Assembly: GCA_002270565.1 (NCBI GenBank)
Contig: NQMI01000052.1
Span: forward strand, 186,001 to 250,000
Direction of reading: 5' to 3'
DNA length: 64,000 nt
Origin: Stenocarpella maydis
Taxonomy: Eukaryota; Ascomycota; Sordariomycetes; Diaporthales; Diaporthaceae
The stretch's first letter is position 1. The number at the start of each line of letters is the position of its first letter. Under the pieces are notes generated by a model. The model saw nothing but the letters and a program-made list of their open reading frames with translations. It was not told the origin of the DNA and ran no database searches. Of the stretch, positions 37,036 through 48,707 are shown piece after piece. The position numbers and the translations under genes are program-made.

Positions 37036-37508
37036 TGTTATAATTATATTAAACCTTTATGGGGTTTAGTAGATAACCTATAGGGTTTATATTAATAACG
37101 TAGTATAAAGGCAGCATATAACTAAGTTAAAGTATATAAAGATACTATTTATAAAGAGGGTATAATTATAAGTCATAAGGCTATCTAGTTAATAAGATTA
37201 AATACTTAGATTAATAGCTAAAGAGTCTATTCTATAAAAGCTATCTATTATAGTAATAATTATATCCTTATATATTCCAACTCTTTATTTGTCTTTAGTG
37301 ATAGATCATATGGATTATTAATGACTTCATTGGTTTACCCTGGAGTCGTTAGGACCGCTAGCGGTCCCGTTGGTCCACCCTGGTTGGTGGGGTTCTGACC
37401 CTAACCTTGCCTTAATATATCCCGTTATCTTGTGTCTGCAGGGTTGCGTTGTGGTAGTTGTTCTTGGTTACCCTGGATCCTGGGTTACCATCGTGTTGGT
37501 TCATAACA
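37036..37508 (+). mobile_element. LTR-B2: RIP-decayed solo LTR, 473 bp
   Basis: Begins TGTTATAATTATATTAAACC and ends GGTTCATAACA, with TGTTAT/ATAACA inverted ends. It aligns over its length with 52901-53325, but many C and G positions there are T and A here. The flanks (TAAAA/TTTAG) do not form a clear duplication. Confidence 0.65.
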
Positions 37509-37519
37509 TTTAGTTATTT

Positions 37520-39139
37520 TCTTTTTTTGCCTGGGGTATATTACCATTCTAAAAGAATGTTATAACTGGTTTATACTAATAATATTTATATTAGATTTAA
37601 TATAGCAGTTAGAAGTAGGTGTGTTTGTGTGCTGAATTAAGGGTTTGCGGAAAGTGGGCTGGGCACATTAGCTGCTCGCTAATACTTGACCTGTAGAGCT
37701 TGCTTGTGAGGTTGTGTTTGTGTTGTAAGTGTATACCAGTGACCAATATGTTGCGTTTTGTCTGATCCTGGGCACTGGCCCTCCCAAGCGCGGATTGTTA
37801 ACACTCTCTTGTTTGTTTCATACGGCGAGCCTTTCCCCACTTAAGAGCATTCACTTGCAGGTTCAGGACGCAACTTCTTGTCTTAGTGAGTAAATCACAA
37901 ATCACCAACAAGAACAGCGAGAAGAGAGCCAATCTGTATGCCCTTCGCCACTTTATGCTCCTGTTACAGAAGACGACCACGGTAGGACTACGTCCCCTGC
38001 CGAGACGGCAGATCAGGCAACAAATGATGATGCCTTCAAGCTTAGACGCACTTCGACTTTTCCAGACTCGGTTTGGAAGCTCTGTGGCTTGCAGAAGCCG
38101 CTTTTCCTTGGGATGGCAACGACTTCTGTCTTTATGATCATCCCGCTCGAGGTGATCCTCATCATCTCTACCAAGAGCAACGGATTGGCAGCGTTAGCGA
38201 GTAGCTGATATCAATATATTCTTGGAACTTCGGACCAACAATAGGCGAGAGAAGACCATCCTGATAAGGCAGATCCTACCTTGTTCCCTTGTTTTTGGGT
38301 CTGACGAATCCAGTTTTTACTATTGCTGCATCACTGCCGGCCTAGGTTGAGCACCATGCTAACAGCGGATAGAGGACTATGTTGGGGTTGGCTAATGGTC
38401 GACAGTCGAGGTGCATGTGGGAAAAACCTGCACGTGCATGCTCGCGAGGCCTATCGCGAAATTCCCGGTGCTGACACCCAACAGACACAAATAAATTGTC
38501 CGCACAATGTCACAGAGAACCAAGGCGTTATGACCTTGCGAACCTGAGGTGGTCAGTCATGACTGATCTAATTGAGACTTTGCCAGCCTGTCGCCGATAC
38601 TACCATCCCGTCGGTTGCAAAAAACCTACTGATCGAGTCGCAGAGACTTTGGTTACATGGACAGTGGATCCTGCGGCTTGTTGTCCAAAGGAAAACGCCT
38701 TGCTCTTCTCAGCTCCTCTGCCGGGTCGAGGATTCCCCAGGTAACGTTGCCCCGAAGCAACCACCGCTATCTGCCCCTCTGCGCATGGCAGACAGGCTAG
38801 CCTCCATTCCTAGGATCCGCGGTACTCAGCGTGCGAACAAGAGGCCAGCGAGCCGGGCCGGCCCCTGTCGGTGTGGGACCGTACTCGCCCGGCCCATCAG
38901 GGCAGCCTTATCACGCTTCCCGGGCTCGGCCTCGTCGCCCGTATCTCCCACCGCCGCACATAGTAAACGGTGTCATCCCGGGAAGCCTCCCGCGATAGGC
39001 AGACAAGCCTCGGGGACAGTTCCCACGAGGCTGCAATATGAATGCGACGCCATGTCTCCCCTCGCGGCCCGCCCGGGCTCGACTGTCGCCCAGCGAGCTT
39101 GCTGCAGACCGAGAGCAGACAGACGCCTAGGCCTTCGGG
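37520..39139. other. transition to GC-rich sequence and fucosidase upstream region
   Basis: Composition rises to normal over 37.6-37.9 kb. No gene recognised. The stretch 38000-39139 has short overlapping frames only; the part nearest 39140 is presumably the fucosidase promoter and leader. Confidence 0.4.
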
Positions 39140-41901
39140 ATGGGGAAACATATGACAGGAAAACCGGCCCAGGCACTGGCCGGCCTTCTCGGCCTTTCCA
39201 GTGCAGTCCTCGCGGCCCAGTCCGTGCCGGTCGACTTGACGCCGTACTTCAACAGCAAGGCCTTTGGCACGTACCCGAACGAGACGGCCTTCGACAACAC
39301 CCTCAACCGCTCATACCCGCCCCTGAACCACCTCGCCCAGGATGGCATCTACACGTCCAAGAGCACGGGCGTGCGGTTCGACTTCCCCAGCTACACGGGG
39401 CCCCTGAAGCCAGACAGCCTCGTCTCCTCAGGCCAGACCATCCCGGTGGCGGTGCCAGGCCGTGTGAACGGCACAGCCAGCAGCGGCAAGGCCTTCTCGC
39501 TCAGCATGCTGGTGGCCAACGACGCCCGCGACGCCATCGCCTCGCACACGCTGACGTATCTCTACGCGGACGGGACCGAGGCCGAGGCCGAGCTGCGCGC
39601 GCTGCCGTACTTCAGCTTCCTTACCCTCATGCGCGGCGAGATCATCAGCCCCTTCACCTGGACGCCCAAGGGCAGGGACTGGAACACGAGCCAGATCTTT
39701 GAGTTCACGGGATACCTGGACCCGACCAAAACGCTCCAGGCCGTGCGGCTGCCCGTCACGGATGGCGGCGGCGACGTCGCCGCCGCCGAGGGGAGGGTGC
39801 ATGTCTTCTCCATGTCCCTCCTCGTGGGCGATGCGGTCGAGGTCCAGAGCGTGCGGCCCACGCAGAAGTGGACCGACGCGGGGAACCAGGTGGTCGAGAT
39901 CACCCTCAACAACGCCGGGGCCGAGTGCGTCGCGGGCTCCGGGCTGACAGTCTCGCTGGGCGGGCGGGGTTTCAGCACCGCCGAGACGGGGTCCGTGAAG
40001 AGGCTCTGCCCCGGAGACCAGAAGCGCGTCAACGTCGGCGTCAGTGGGTCGGCAGACAGCACCACCGTGACCGTGACCCTGTCCGGGGCCGGCCTCAACC
40101 GGACCGCCAGCTTCCCGGGGGTGAAGGTCGGGTTCCAGCGCTTCACACCAGACCTGGACAGCCTGGCGATGCACGAGTCCCCCGAGTGGTTTGACAATGC
40201 CAAGTACGGCATATTCATCCACTGGGGCCCCTATGCGGTGCCAGGGTACGGGGGCGTCGCCCCGAACGAGACATATGCAGAGTGGTTCTGGTGGTACTCG
40301 AACAATCACCTGCATGCGGACAAGTCCGACAGCTACGGGTACCGCCTCGAGAGGTTTGGCCCGGACTGGGATTACGACGACGGGTTCCCCGGCTTCACCG
40401 CGGCCGCCTGGGATCCCAAGGAGTGGGTCGACCTGTTCGCCGACGCGGGCGCCACCTATTTCGTCCTGACCACCAAGCACCACGACGGCTTTGCGCTGTT
40501 CGATGCAGGTGAGACGTCGAACCGCTCGTCGATCAACTACGGCCCCGGGCGGGACGTTGTGCAGGAGCTGTTTGATGCTGCAGCCACGTACCAGCCAGGG
40601 TTGAAGCGTGGTACTTACTTCTCCCTCCCGGAGTGGTACAATCCCGACTTTGGCCCTTATGGCTTCGTCCAACACGACACTGTTGGTTCGACAAGCTGGG
40701 TGGGCATCCCGGCAACAAACCCTTTTACAAATCTTACCGAGCCATATACTGGGCAGGTGCCCATTGGCGACTTTGTCGAGGATCTCATGTACCCCCAAAT
40801 GAAGGCTCTCGCGTACGAGTACGGCACAGATATAAGTAAGTGGTCCCACGCAGGGATGCCATCCTTCCGCCTCTCCCAAGAGAACCTGCTACGTGGCTAG
40901 CAGGCCCCACTGGCCGGCATGGCCCGAGACATACCGGTTGACAGCCCTGAAATACCTGCCACAGCAATGACCGGTGATGTAGTAGTCCAGAAGAGGCAAT
41001 TGCTGACTTCCAACCCCAAAGTGTGGTGCGACGCCGGCACAGCAAATAAGACAGCCGAGTTCGCCTCGGAGTGGTGGAACTGGGCGCGAGGCCAGGACAG
41101 GCAGGTCGCCATGAACAGCCGCTGTGGTGTAGCCCAGGCATCAGACTTTGAGACGCCCGAGTATAGTACCTACTCGTCAGCCCAGAGGCACAAGTGGGAG
41201 TCAAACCAGGGCATGGACCCCTACAGCTACGGGTACAACGCAGCGACGCCAGCAGAGAGCTACATGAATGCTTCCACCATCGTCTACTCGCTGGTAGACA
41301 TGGTGGCCAAGAATGGGAACCTGCTCCTGGACATTGGGCCTCGGGCGGACGGGTCAATTGTCGAGGCAGAGGCGGCTAACCTGCGGCAGGCTGGAAGATG
41401 GATTCACACCCACGCCGAGGCCGTGTTTAACACCACATACTGGTTCGTGCAAACGCAAATCGCCAGTCCACAGGTCAGCTTCTAGAACCCCCTTTTCAAC
41501 TGTTTAGGAATAACAATCTCCTCCCCGGAGCCCATATCGCGAAAGCCATGGCCACACTGTGGCCCATGCCGCGTTGTCGTCTCTGAATGAAGCTTCTTGC
41601 TTGGTTCTTTAAAAGCTGACTCTTAATGCTGGACCAGGAGGTGCGGTTTACACAGACGGACGAAGCCTTCTATGTTCTCTTCCTTGAGCGGCCAGAAATC
41701 GCGGGCGACGGGCACGTCTGGGTAAACGCCACCCTGCCGGTACTGGAGGGAGACACGATCTCGATGGTAGGTGTGGATGCCACGGGAGCAGATGACCTCT
41801 CATGGAAGATGTCGCCCCAGGGATACCTGGCCATCAATGTCTCGGCCGAGGCCCTATCATCGGATGAGTTCTGCTGGGTTTTCAAGATCGCATATGCGTG
41901 A
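39140..41901 (+). CDS. secreted alpha-L-fucosidase, GH29 (803 aa)
   Basis: Retaining hydrolase releasing alpha-linked L-fucose; secreted. Exons: 39140-40835, 41022-41473, 41638-41901. Intron 1 (186 bp, GTAAGT...CAAAG) rebuilds the conserved DIMWCD join; intron 2 (164 bp, GTCAGC...ACCAG) joins SPQ to EVRFTQTDEAFY. Both keep frame. A signal peptide spans about residues 1-26; a second in-frame Met at residue 5 could be the start. Residues about 30-340 are a beta-rich N-terminal domain. The GH29 domain has KYGIFIHWGPYAVPGYGG (from 355), TTKHHDGFALF (HHDG 447-450), nucleophile D569 in WCDAGTANKT, the DFETPEY segment expected to hold the acid/base Glu, and NGNLLLDIGPRADGS. A C-terminal beta domain is supplied mostly by exon 3. 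No disruption seen. Confidence 0.93.
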
Positions 41902-44900
41902 TGGTGCCGTCGTCGTCATCCCATGCGTCGCCGTCAGCGTGGAGAGGGGAAAGAGGGGGGGGGGGACTGTGGCCTTGTACAATAGCGGCCCCCGGGTATA
42001 GCTCAACACACCACACTACACACCACCCTGGCCCAAGGGAAAGCAGGCCGGGTGAGGTGAGAAGTTTACAGTGCCAAGTCAGCCCCTGCTCGCATTAGAC
42101 TATTGCTTTGGGCCATCGTGGGGAACAAATCGCATCAACGGCGCCCTGCAGCCCGATGTGTTTCCAGAGTTAGACCCGGAACTAAAAGATTGCTTGCTGC
42201 TTGTGGCACCCCCTCCAGCACCAAGTGGCACCAGGAGGCGCTTTGCTTCTGATCATACTACGACCCCCGCCCGAGACGCCGTTCCCAGAGAGTCGGGTCG
42301 CTGGCTTAGGCCAGATGCAAGGACGAGAAGCCACGTCCACGAAGACGTAGCCAAGGCGCGAACTAAGGCGGCCCCCGAGCCCGACTGAAGTCCGGTTCGG
42401 CGGCAAGCAAGGGCAAACCCCGAAAGCTGGAAGAGGTGCTCTGGTGGTTCGGCGTCTTGGTGATCCGACTGCAGGGTGAAGTATATGTGGCTAGTATGTA
42501 ATCTAAATGGACACCTGTATGTCTGCCTGGCTGTCCCGTAGGCAATGCAAGCCATAGTAGCCGGGCTCCAGCCGTGCTGATGACGGCTGCTGTGCTGACA
42601 AGACCTGGGGCGGGTACCATGGAAAATCACAGACTTCACAATATGGAACCGGAGGGTTGCCAATGGGGGTTTTCTGGTACTGGACACGGTCAGGGGGGGG
42701 GGGAGAGACGACGCATGGCTGGCGTCAAACGAGTATTTGCTCAGCAGATAGCCTCCTCCACCTCCGGCCCTTTCTTGGCTACGGCCCCTCGGAAGGGGCC
42801 ATGAGCCAAGACTGCCTGACAGAGGTACGGGTGGAATTTTTTTTACCGTGGGGATGAAAGGACCATACTTGACTTCTCACGATGCAAGCCCCTGATGAAG
42901 TTAATTGCAAGGGGTTGTGATGGTGGCACACAACACGTCTTTTTCTCTGCTGCTTGACTGGGCTGGGTCGTTAGAGCGATGGTCTTGCGACGAGGTCGGA
43001 TATACGCACGCGGAAATAAGCCAAACGCGCGTGGGCTCCTGGCTCCAATGGGCACTTGTTCTGGGAGCAGGTAGGCAGCCAGAAACATGGTGTATTGCCC
43101 ATGTAGGAGTCCGGGTCGAAGCGGGGCTCTTGTCCCCGTGGCGAGTCCCAATACAGCAGCCCAGACGAGCGATGACGCAGCCTAAACAGCGGCTTATTAT
43201 AAGATGTAAATGGCGGTGTTGATATTGCAGTGGCAACGCAGAGTCAGGAGAAGACCCCCAGTGCTACGGGTTCGAGTCGACTAGCCTCGATACCGGGGTA
43301 TCGGCCAAGTGATTCTCGAAGGCAGATGGAAGCTGGTGCGGTGACAGTGGGAAGGAGGCGGCGGGTGGCATCGGGGCGACGAATTGGAGGCGATGGGGTG
43401 GACCCGAGACAGAGGAACCATCCAGGACTAGTGTAGTGGGCGTGGTAGCTTGCTTGGGTGGCAGCCAAGTGGGAGAGAAAGATTACTCGGACAAAAGTCT
43501 AGTTGAATCCTTCCCAGAATGCCGGGAGAGGATGAGAGGAGGAGGGCCATGCGATTGGCTTGGCGATGTGGGAGGGGAGAAGAGGGGTTGATCTGATTTG
43601 ATTTGATTGTGACGTTGCCTTCAGTGCACCCCCATGTCCCCAATCCTCCCCTAGCGCGCATCACAAGCATGCAAGACATTGCTGGCCCCCGATGCGGCGG
43701 GTTGGTGGAAGAGGGGGCGGAGAGAGATACTGTGTAGAGAGACCGGAATAGAGGCAGCGAGAGGCATATGGTGGAGGTGAAGAAGAGGAGAGGAGAGAAG
43801 CTGTGCCAACCAAAGGACAAGCAGAATACCTATCCCTGTGCCCCTCGGGTAGGTTAAGTACGGACTAGTGTATCCAAGTCCGCACATAGTATAGTTAGTA
43901 TAAGTGCGGAGTACATGGGTACATAGTATACATACGTCTCTGGGTCTCTGCCCAAGTACTTACCTAGGTACGGAGTACATTGGTACCTAACCCACCGCCT
44001 TGCCCACACCACCTCAGCCACTTCTCAAGCAGCGGGACAGATCAACGGGCAGACAAATGAGAGAAGGAAGAAAAGAACAAACAGACAGACAAAACAAACA
44101 GAAAAAGGAAAAAAGAGGACACAACAGAAGACAGACCAAGGACACACGAACAGAGCTCGAGGGGCACGACAGGCACGACATGCAGAGCAGCGCACGATGA
44201 TGCTGACAATCAAAACGTCGGGGAACATGATTCTGGCATGGCTGCAGGCGGTCAGGTCCGGCAAGTGGTCTCCCCGGGATCCCGTTCTGCATATTCCCGC
44301 CTTCGCTTGGGGGCACAGCAGCTGAAGGTTTTGGGGTCCAAGATTGGGAGCCAACGGCCATCCTGTCTCAACACACCGGCACTCCGGAATCGAGCCACTC
44401 ATATTACACGCACGCACGTTGGGGCATGACAGGGCATGGCACGGCATGGCACAGCATGGCACAGCATGGCACAGCATGGCAAAGCATGGCACGCACAGCA
44501 CAGCACAGCACAGCACGACCTCTGGGACGCAAATAAAGATTGAACATGGTCGCGTGGCTGCGCGTCGACCACTCGCGGTACTTCGGCCGCCAACAACCCA
44601 GGCTGGCCGCAGTGCTGGACCCCAAACCTGCAACCAAGCCCAACGGGCAAGCGGGCAAGCGGGCAAACAGTCAACCAGGCGAGCAGACCCGTGGTGACGA
44701 CCACACCACACCGACGGCCAGCTGCCAGCAAGCACCAGCATGTCGAGCCCCTGTCCCTGGGGCTGTACGTACCAGGGCGGGTGGCGCCAGCCTTGGCATG
44801 GGCTACCCAGAGGACTGGGCCCGGCTGAGACACAGCAGGCGTAGGTAAGGATTACGGATTGTGTCATGGCGCCAAAAAGTACCTCGTCGCAGTACCAATG

Positions 44901-45706
44901 CAGTCCCAGCCTCTGCCACAATGGTATAGCCTCCTGGCTTCCAGACTCCAGGCAGCCCGACATGGCAACCGCGGCACCTCTGCCACCGTCCACTCCACCC
45001 GCCCGGGACGCACACGAGGAGGCTGTCCTGCCAGCCGACGTGCAGGGACACGAGTCTTGACCGGACACGGTTCGAGGTCGCCCAGAACGGGCCCGGCTCA
45101 CGTCTTTCACCCTGGACCGCCTGTCTGTCCACTTGCTGTTTGCTATCTCGTCTCCTGTCTCCCTTTGTGTCCCTCCCGTCACATGCACCCGCTGGCTCGC
45201 CCGCCCACTCACTTCTTGACTACCTTACCTCGTACGGCATCTGCTGCGTCTTACACCAAATGTCACTTCACAGAAGGGTTCAAAAAGGCGAGCTCCACCC
45301 CGCCTTTCCCAACCAGACTCGTGGTGCATCCCAGGAAAACCCTACTTCCGTCCCAACTCGACCGTCCCAGCCGTCTGGTACCCAGCCCCACCTCTTCGGC
45401 ACATTGTCCATCGACCCAAGCATTCGGTAACCCAGACCACCAACCAACAAAAACACTGCACCGCAGCACATCCCGCCCCCCCCCCCCCACCGAGCCCCAG
45501 CTCACTTCACCCGAATCCGCACGGCCCCTCGGTTCCCGTCACAGGCCTTTCAAGACGCAAGAGCTAACAATATGCTCCAGGGAGGAAGAATCTCCCACTT
45601 GTTTTGAAAGCAGCCCAGAGGAGAAGGAGAGAGACAGACAACTCACAAAGAGAGCCCCTGCACTCCATCCCCAAACCTCACACGCCAATCCCAAGCCGAA
45701 GCGACC
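41902..45706. other. gene-poor stretch with simple repeats
   Basis: No recognised gene over 3.8 kb. Contains G runs (41954, 42694), purine-rich AGACAGAC/AAAC stretches (44050-44140), TACGGAGTAC/ACCTAGGTA palindromes (43860-43990), the 10-bp minisatellite at 44427-44518, and CT/CA-rich sequence (45180-45700) that looks like a long leader of the following gene. Long frames here (for example a 395-codon reverse frame at 44025-45212) are driven by the repeats. Confidence 0.5.
44427..44518 (+). repeat. 10-bp minisatellite (GGCATGGCAC/GGCACAGCAT) and CACAG run
   Basis: About six imperfect copies of GCATGGCACA lie end to end, followed by a (CACAG)n run. It creates low-complexity Cys/His-rich open frames on both strands. 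Confidence 0.8.
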
Positions 45707-46066
45707 ATGTGCCGCATGGTCATATTCTCGGGCAGTTGCATCCGCTGTGGCCAGTACTACACCGTCCCCGAGCTGGAGCAGAGCGTGTCGTGTCTCGAGG
45801 CCAAGAACAACGGCGGCTTCGGCGACTGCAGGCGCGGCGTCAACATGGACCAGCACGACCCGGCCCTCGAGTGCGCATCGTGTAGCTACGCCATGAGCCT
45901 CGCCGACGACCAGCAGCCATACAACGAGGACCTGCTGATCCCGGCCTGCACCACCGCCGTGTCGGGTGCCAGCACCACCAGCTCCGGCAGCAGCTCGTCC
46001 TCGAGCAGTAAAGGCTCCGGCCACCATTCCCGGCACGACCCCAGCAAGAGGAGGAAGGTTCGGTGA
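45707..46066 (+). CDS. small Cys-containing hypothetical protein (119 aa)
   Basis: A single exon with the ATG in good context (GCGACCATG). The N-terminal two thirds contain eight Cys, including C11-x2-C14 in SGSCIRCGQYYTV and C57-x2-C60 in ECASCSYAM, which suggests a metal-binding or disulphide fold. There is no signal peptide. The C-terminus is a Ser-rich stretch (about 92-104) followed by a basic, NLS-like SKRRKVR end. I do not recognise a named family, though the N-terminal pattern looks conserved-domain-like. The 3' end faces the DUF829 gene, 330 bp away. A longer overlapping frame (44859-45896) is judged spurious. Confidence 0.65.
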   Translation: MCRMVIFSGSCIRCGQYYTVPELEQSVSCLEAKNNGGFGDCRRGVNMDQHDPALECASCSYAMSLADDQQPYNEDLLIPACTTAVSGASTTSSGSSSSSSSKGSGHHSRHDPSKRRKVR

Positions 46067-46395
46067 TGGCGGGTCCCTGTCTTGGTACGATATGGAGTGG
46101 CTGGCTGGCGGGGCTGCGAAGAGAGTTGCTGAGCTCTCACGAGTCGGTGCGGTGGGCGCGTGATGAATAATAACCCTAACGGCTACATGAACAAAACCTG
46201 GTTGGTCGCATTTACACTGGTTGTATTGGGGCCTCCTCGGATGCATCGGACCCTCTCTACATGTAATGGTACGGGACCTAGGCAGGGCACGGGGGCTCTC
46301 AGGGTAGATTAGATCCTATAATGAGCAGTAAGACAAAGCCTAGTCCAGACGGAAGATCTGCAGACGACCTCTCTTCCCCTCGCGAAGGCCTCGCC

Positions 46396-47424
46396 TCACG
46401 GCCTCGAGGAGCTCTTCTCCCATGCGTCCTTCAACACCCCCCAATACCGCGCCTCATCGACCCTAACATGCGCAACATGCGCGCTCCCCTTGAACTTCTC
46501 CACCGCCGCGACCACAAACCCACTCCGGACCGCAGCGGCCGCGTGCTCCTCGATATCGCGCGCGTCGACAAGGGCGTCCTCATCACTGTAGATGTACGCC
46601 CTCCCCACCTCGGCCGCGTTGGCAGCTCGGTCGTTGTGCGAGGCCCAGATCCGGTCCAGGTACCCCGGGCGGCCCCAGGGGACGTGGGCAGCCCAGTAGA
46701 GCCCAAAAAGGCAGTTGACGAGCAGCAGCATCGCCAGCCTGACGGGGGCGCTTGACCTCGCTGCCGAGGCCATAAAGGCCGTCACGCTGCGCTGCCACTG
46801 GAACCGCCCGGGCGCCGAGTCGTACACCGTCACGTGGCGGGGGAATGGCCGCCGGACGCCCGCCGAGGAGGAGGAGGAGGAGTACTGCTCGCGCAGATGG
46901 CGGAGGGAGGCGGAGCCGCCGTTCGAGAACAGATGAACCAGCATGGTGGGCTGCTGCTTGCTGACCCGCCTCGCGTCCCCGGCGTCGTCGCCAGGATGCT
47001 CGGCCATGATGGACTCGATCAAGGGCACGGCGGCGGCGACCTCCCTGGGGTGGGACGACGCCCTGGTGGTGAAGTGGTAGACGTACGACCGCAGCACCAC
47101 GATGGGCGTGCCCGGGTACAGGGCCTGGAGCCTATTGGTATACTTTGCCAGGTGTGGCTCGCGGGCGCCCATCCAGCCGGCGAGGACGATGAGCCTCGGC
47201 GATGGAGGGGACGAGGAGGCCGATGGCTTTCGGGCCTGGCCCTGGGCTGCTGCTGTGGGGCGGTGAAGGTACACCACGCTGGATATCCTGGCGAAGCCCG
47301 GAAGGCCTCCCTGCTGCTGCGTTGTCGAGGTTGGCGCTGACCCGGGCGCTATGGCTGCCATGGTGTTGGATGGCCTTGGGGCTTGCGGCAGCTGAGGGCC
47401 GGAGTTCAGGACTGCAAGAGACAT
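46396..47424 (-). CDS. DUF829 / PaxU-like alpha/beta hydrolase (342 aa)
   Basis: Member of the TMEM53/DUF829 group, which includes PaxU of indole-diterpene clusters; enzymatic role unknown for most members. Uninterrupted from ATG 47424 (a second Met at residue 22 is possible) to the stop at 46396. After a variable N-terminus, the core begins LIVLAGWMGAREPHLAKY (78-95), with VVLRSYVY (109-116). The nucleophile elbow is HLFSNGG (S167), typical for the family. DSAPG follows the Ser loop, a hydrophobic span LAMLLLVNCLFGLYWAAHV lies near 235-255, SDEDALVD probably supplies the Asp, and HVAHVRVDEARYW the His. No other secondary-metabolite genes are adjacent, so a cluster role is not supported here. 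Confidence 0.85.
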   Translation of the reverse strand: MSLAVLNSGPQLPQAPRPSNTMAAIAPGSAPTSTTQQQGGLPGFARISSVVYLHRPTAAAQGQARKPSASSSPPSPRLIVLAGWMGAREPHLAKYTNRLQALYPGTPIVVLRSYVYHFTTRASSHPREVAAAVPLIESIMAEHPGDDAGDARRVSKQQPTMLVHLFSNGGSASLRHLREQYSSSSSSAGVRRPFPRHVTVYDSAPGRFQWQRSVTAFMASAARSSAPVRLAMLLLVNCLFGLYWAAHVPWGRPGYLDRIWASHNDRAANAAEVGRAYIYSDEDALVDARDIEEHAAAAVRSGFVVAAVEKFKGSAHVAHVRVDEARYWGVLKDAWEKSSSRP

Positions 47425-48024
47425 GCGCAGAGGCGTGAGTGGCCGTGGCGGTCACGTTGCAGCACGGAGATGGCTTGGCCCTGAGAGTGCTGCTCCGTAT
47501 CTTCCTTCGCGCCCTCGGAGCTGACGCTTGCTTGGTGAATGGCGATCCGGGCGGCACACAAGTGCGCCGGCCTAGTCAAAAATCCCTCCAGGCAACCAAA
47601 GCTGAGCCAGTGGCGTGGGGGGAATAAATCGTCACAATGGGTCAACTTGACCACCCCACCCTAAACCACCTTCAATGTTCCTGCAGCAACCGCAGCCACA
47701 TGCCTCGGCATGAAGACATGTTTCCTGTCTCAAGCTTGAGATGAGGCCTGCCCGCTGCTGTTACGATAGGTGGTATCGTACGACCGGCATCCCCTACGGT
47801 CGTTCACTAATCCGTCACGCGAAGACGCAGCCACAAGTACCCCGTCCTCGCGGCTCCGGCGGGCGACCTCAGACATTACGCCCCTCCTAGCTGCCCTGGA
47901 ACTGGTGCCGGGGAGCTGGCGACTGCGGTGCCAGAAGCTTACCTTTTTTGTCCTGTAGAAGGCTCAATTTCACAGACGTCAGCAGTCGAAAAATCCGAAG
48001 CCGGCCGGCCAGATGTCAATTTCG
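47425..48024. other. upstream region of the DUF829 gene
   Basis: GC-rich noncoding sequence up to the abrupt start of the TIR element. Nothing recognised apart from promoter-like context. Confidence 0.35.
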
Positions 48025-48707
48025 ATTCTAACTTGTAAACAAGAGTATCAAATCCACGCTAATAACGCGTATAAGACAATATACACCTAGAAAAAAGTCG
48101 ACTTTCCTAATTTAACTATAATTTATATAAGACTTATATTATTAAAGAAAACCTTTCTTTTCTCATTTTAAATTATCTTTTAATATTAAAATTAAGTATT
48201 TAATAAAAGAAAACTTTTAAGTTTAATACTTTTCATAAATATATAATTTAAAAATAGGAATACAATACTATAAATTTATTAATATACTTATTTTAAATAG
48301 CGAAAATTACTTTCTTTTCTTAAAACTTTTTAATCCTCTTGAAATTTAATTGATTTTATACATTATATCTTTATATTATTTTAAATTAAAGAATCCTTAT
48401 ATTAAAATAAAGAGCAGTAAAATCTTTTTATTTTAGTATAAAGCTTATTTAGTTGAGAAATATGATAAAGATAAAATTATTAAAATTATTGAAATTTAAC
48501 AAAAACTTTACTTTAAAATTAAATAAGCTTCATATTAACAAAAATTTACTACTCTTTATTTTAATATAAGGCTTGTTTATTTTTAAAGGTATTATGGAGG
48601 TGTAGCATATAGAATTATTGAAATTTGAGGAGAACTTGAGAATCAAGCTGTGTTGTCTTGTGCGCGTCGTTAGCGTGGTTTTGATACTCTCGTTTGCAAG
48701 TCAGAAT
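48025..48707. mobile_element. 683-bp TIR element (nonautonomous, AT-rich core)
   Basis: The outer arms match as inverted repeats for about 56 bp: 48025-48080 (ATTCTAACTTGTAAAC...) against the reverse complement of 48652-48707 (ATTCTGACTTGCAAAC...). Nearly all differences are A for G or T for C in the left arm. A second, inner inverted repeat lies at about 48380-48455 and 48513-48594. No coding frame. No convincing target duplication. The sharp AT/GC borders coincide with the arms, so this is most simply one inserted element. Confidence 0.7.

Larger units (their letters stand above)
22893..37600. repeat. AT-rich, RIP-like decayed repeat block
   Basis: This block is strikingly AT-rich with no intact gene. 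In-frame stops in the reconstructable frames are mostly TAG/TAA where CAG/CAA would fit, as expected from CpA to TpA change. It holds degraded ORFs A-E, two LTR-A copies, two LTR-B copies, tandem repeats, a 133-bp N gap and two single Ns. Individual parts are listed separately. The gaps between them (28081-28794, 30401-30820, 33490-34540, 36091-37035) are AT-rich sequence in which I cannot identify anything. Confidence 0.8.

Noticed and set aside
39428..40879. 483-codon reverse frame opposite the fucosidase
   Set aside because: Shadow of a GC-rich coding exon; no recognisable domain.
43264..43282. GGGTTCGAGTCG resembling a tRNA B box
   Set aside because: Flanks cannot form a T-stem and no A box or cloverleaf is present.
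44025..45212. 395-codon reverse frame
   Set aside because: It is carried by the 10-bp minisatellite and low-complexity Cys/Phe/Leu stretches, with no domain and competing frames on the other strand.
44859..45896. 345-codon forward frame overlapping the small Cys-containing protein
   Set aside because: Pro/Ser/Thr/Arg-rich composition typical of CT-rich leader read in frame; the 45707 start gives a compact protein with spaced Cys.
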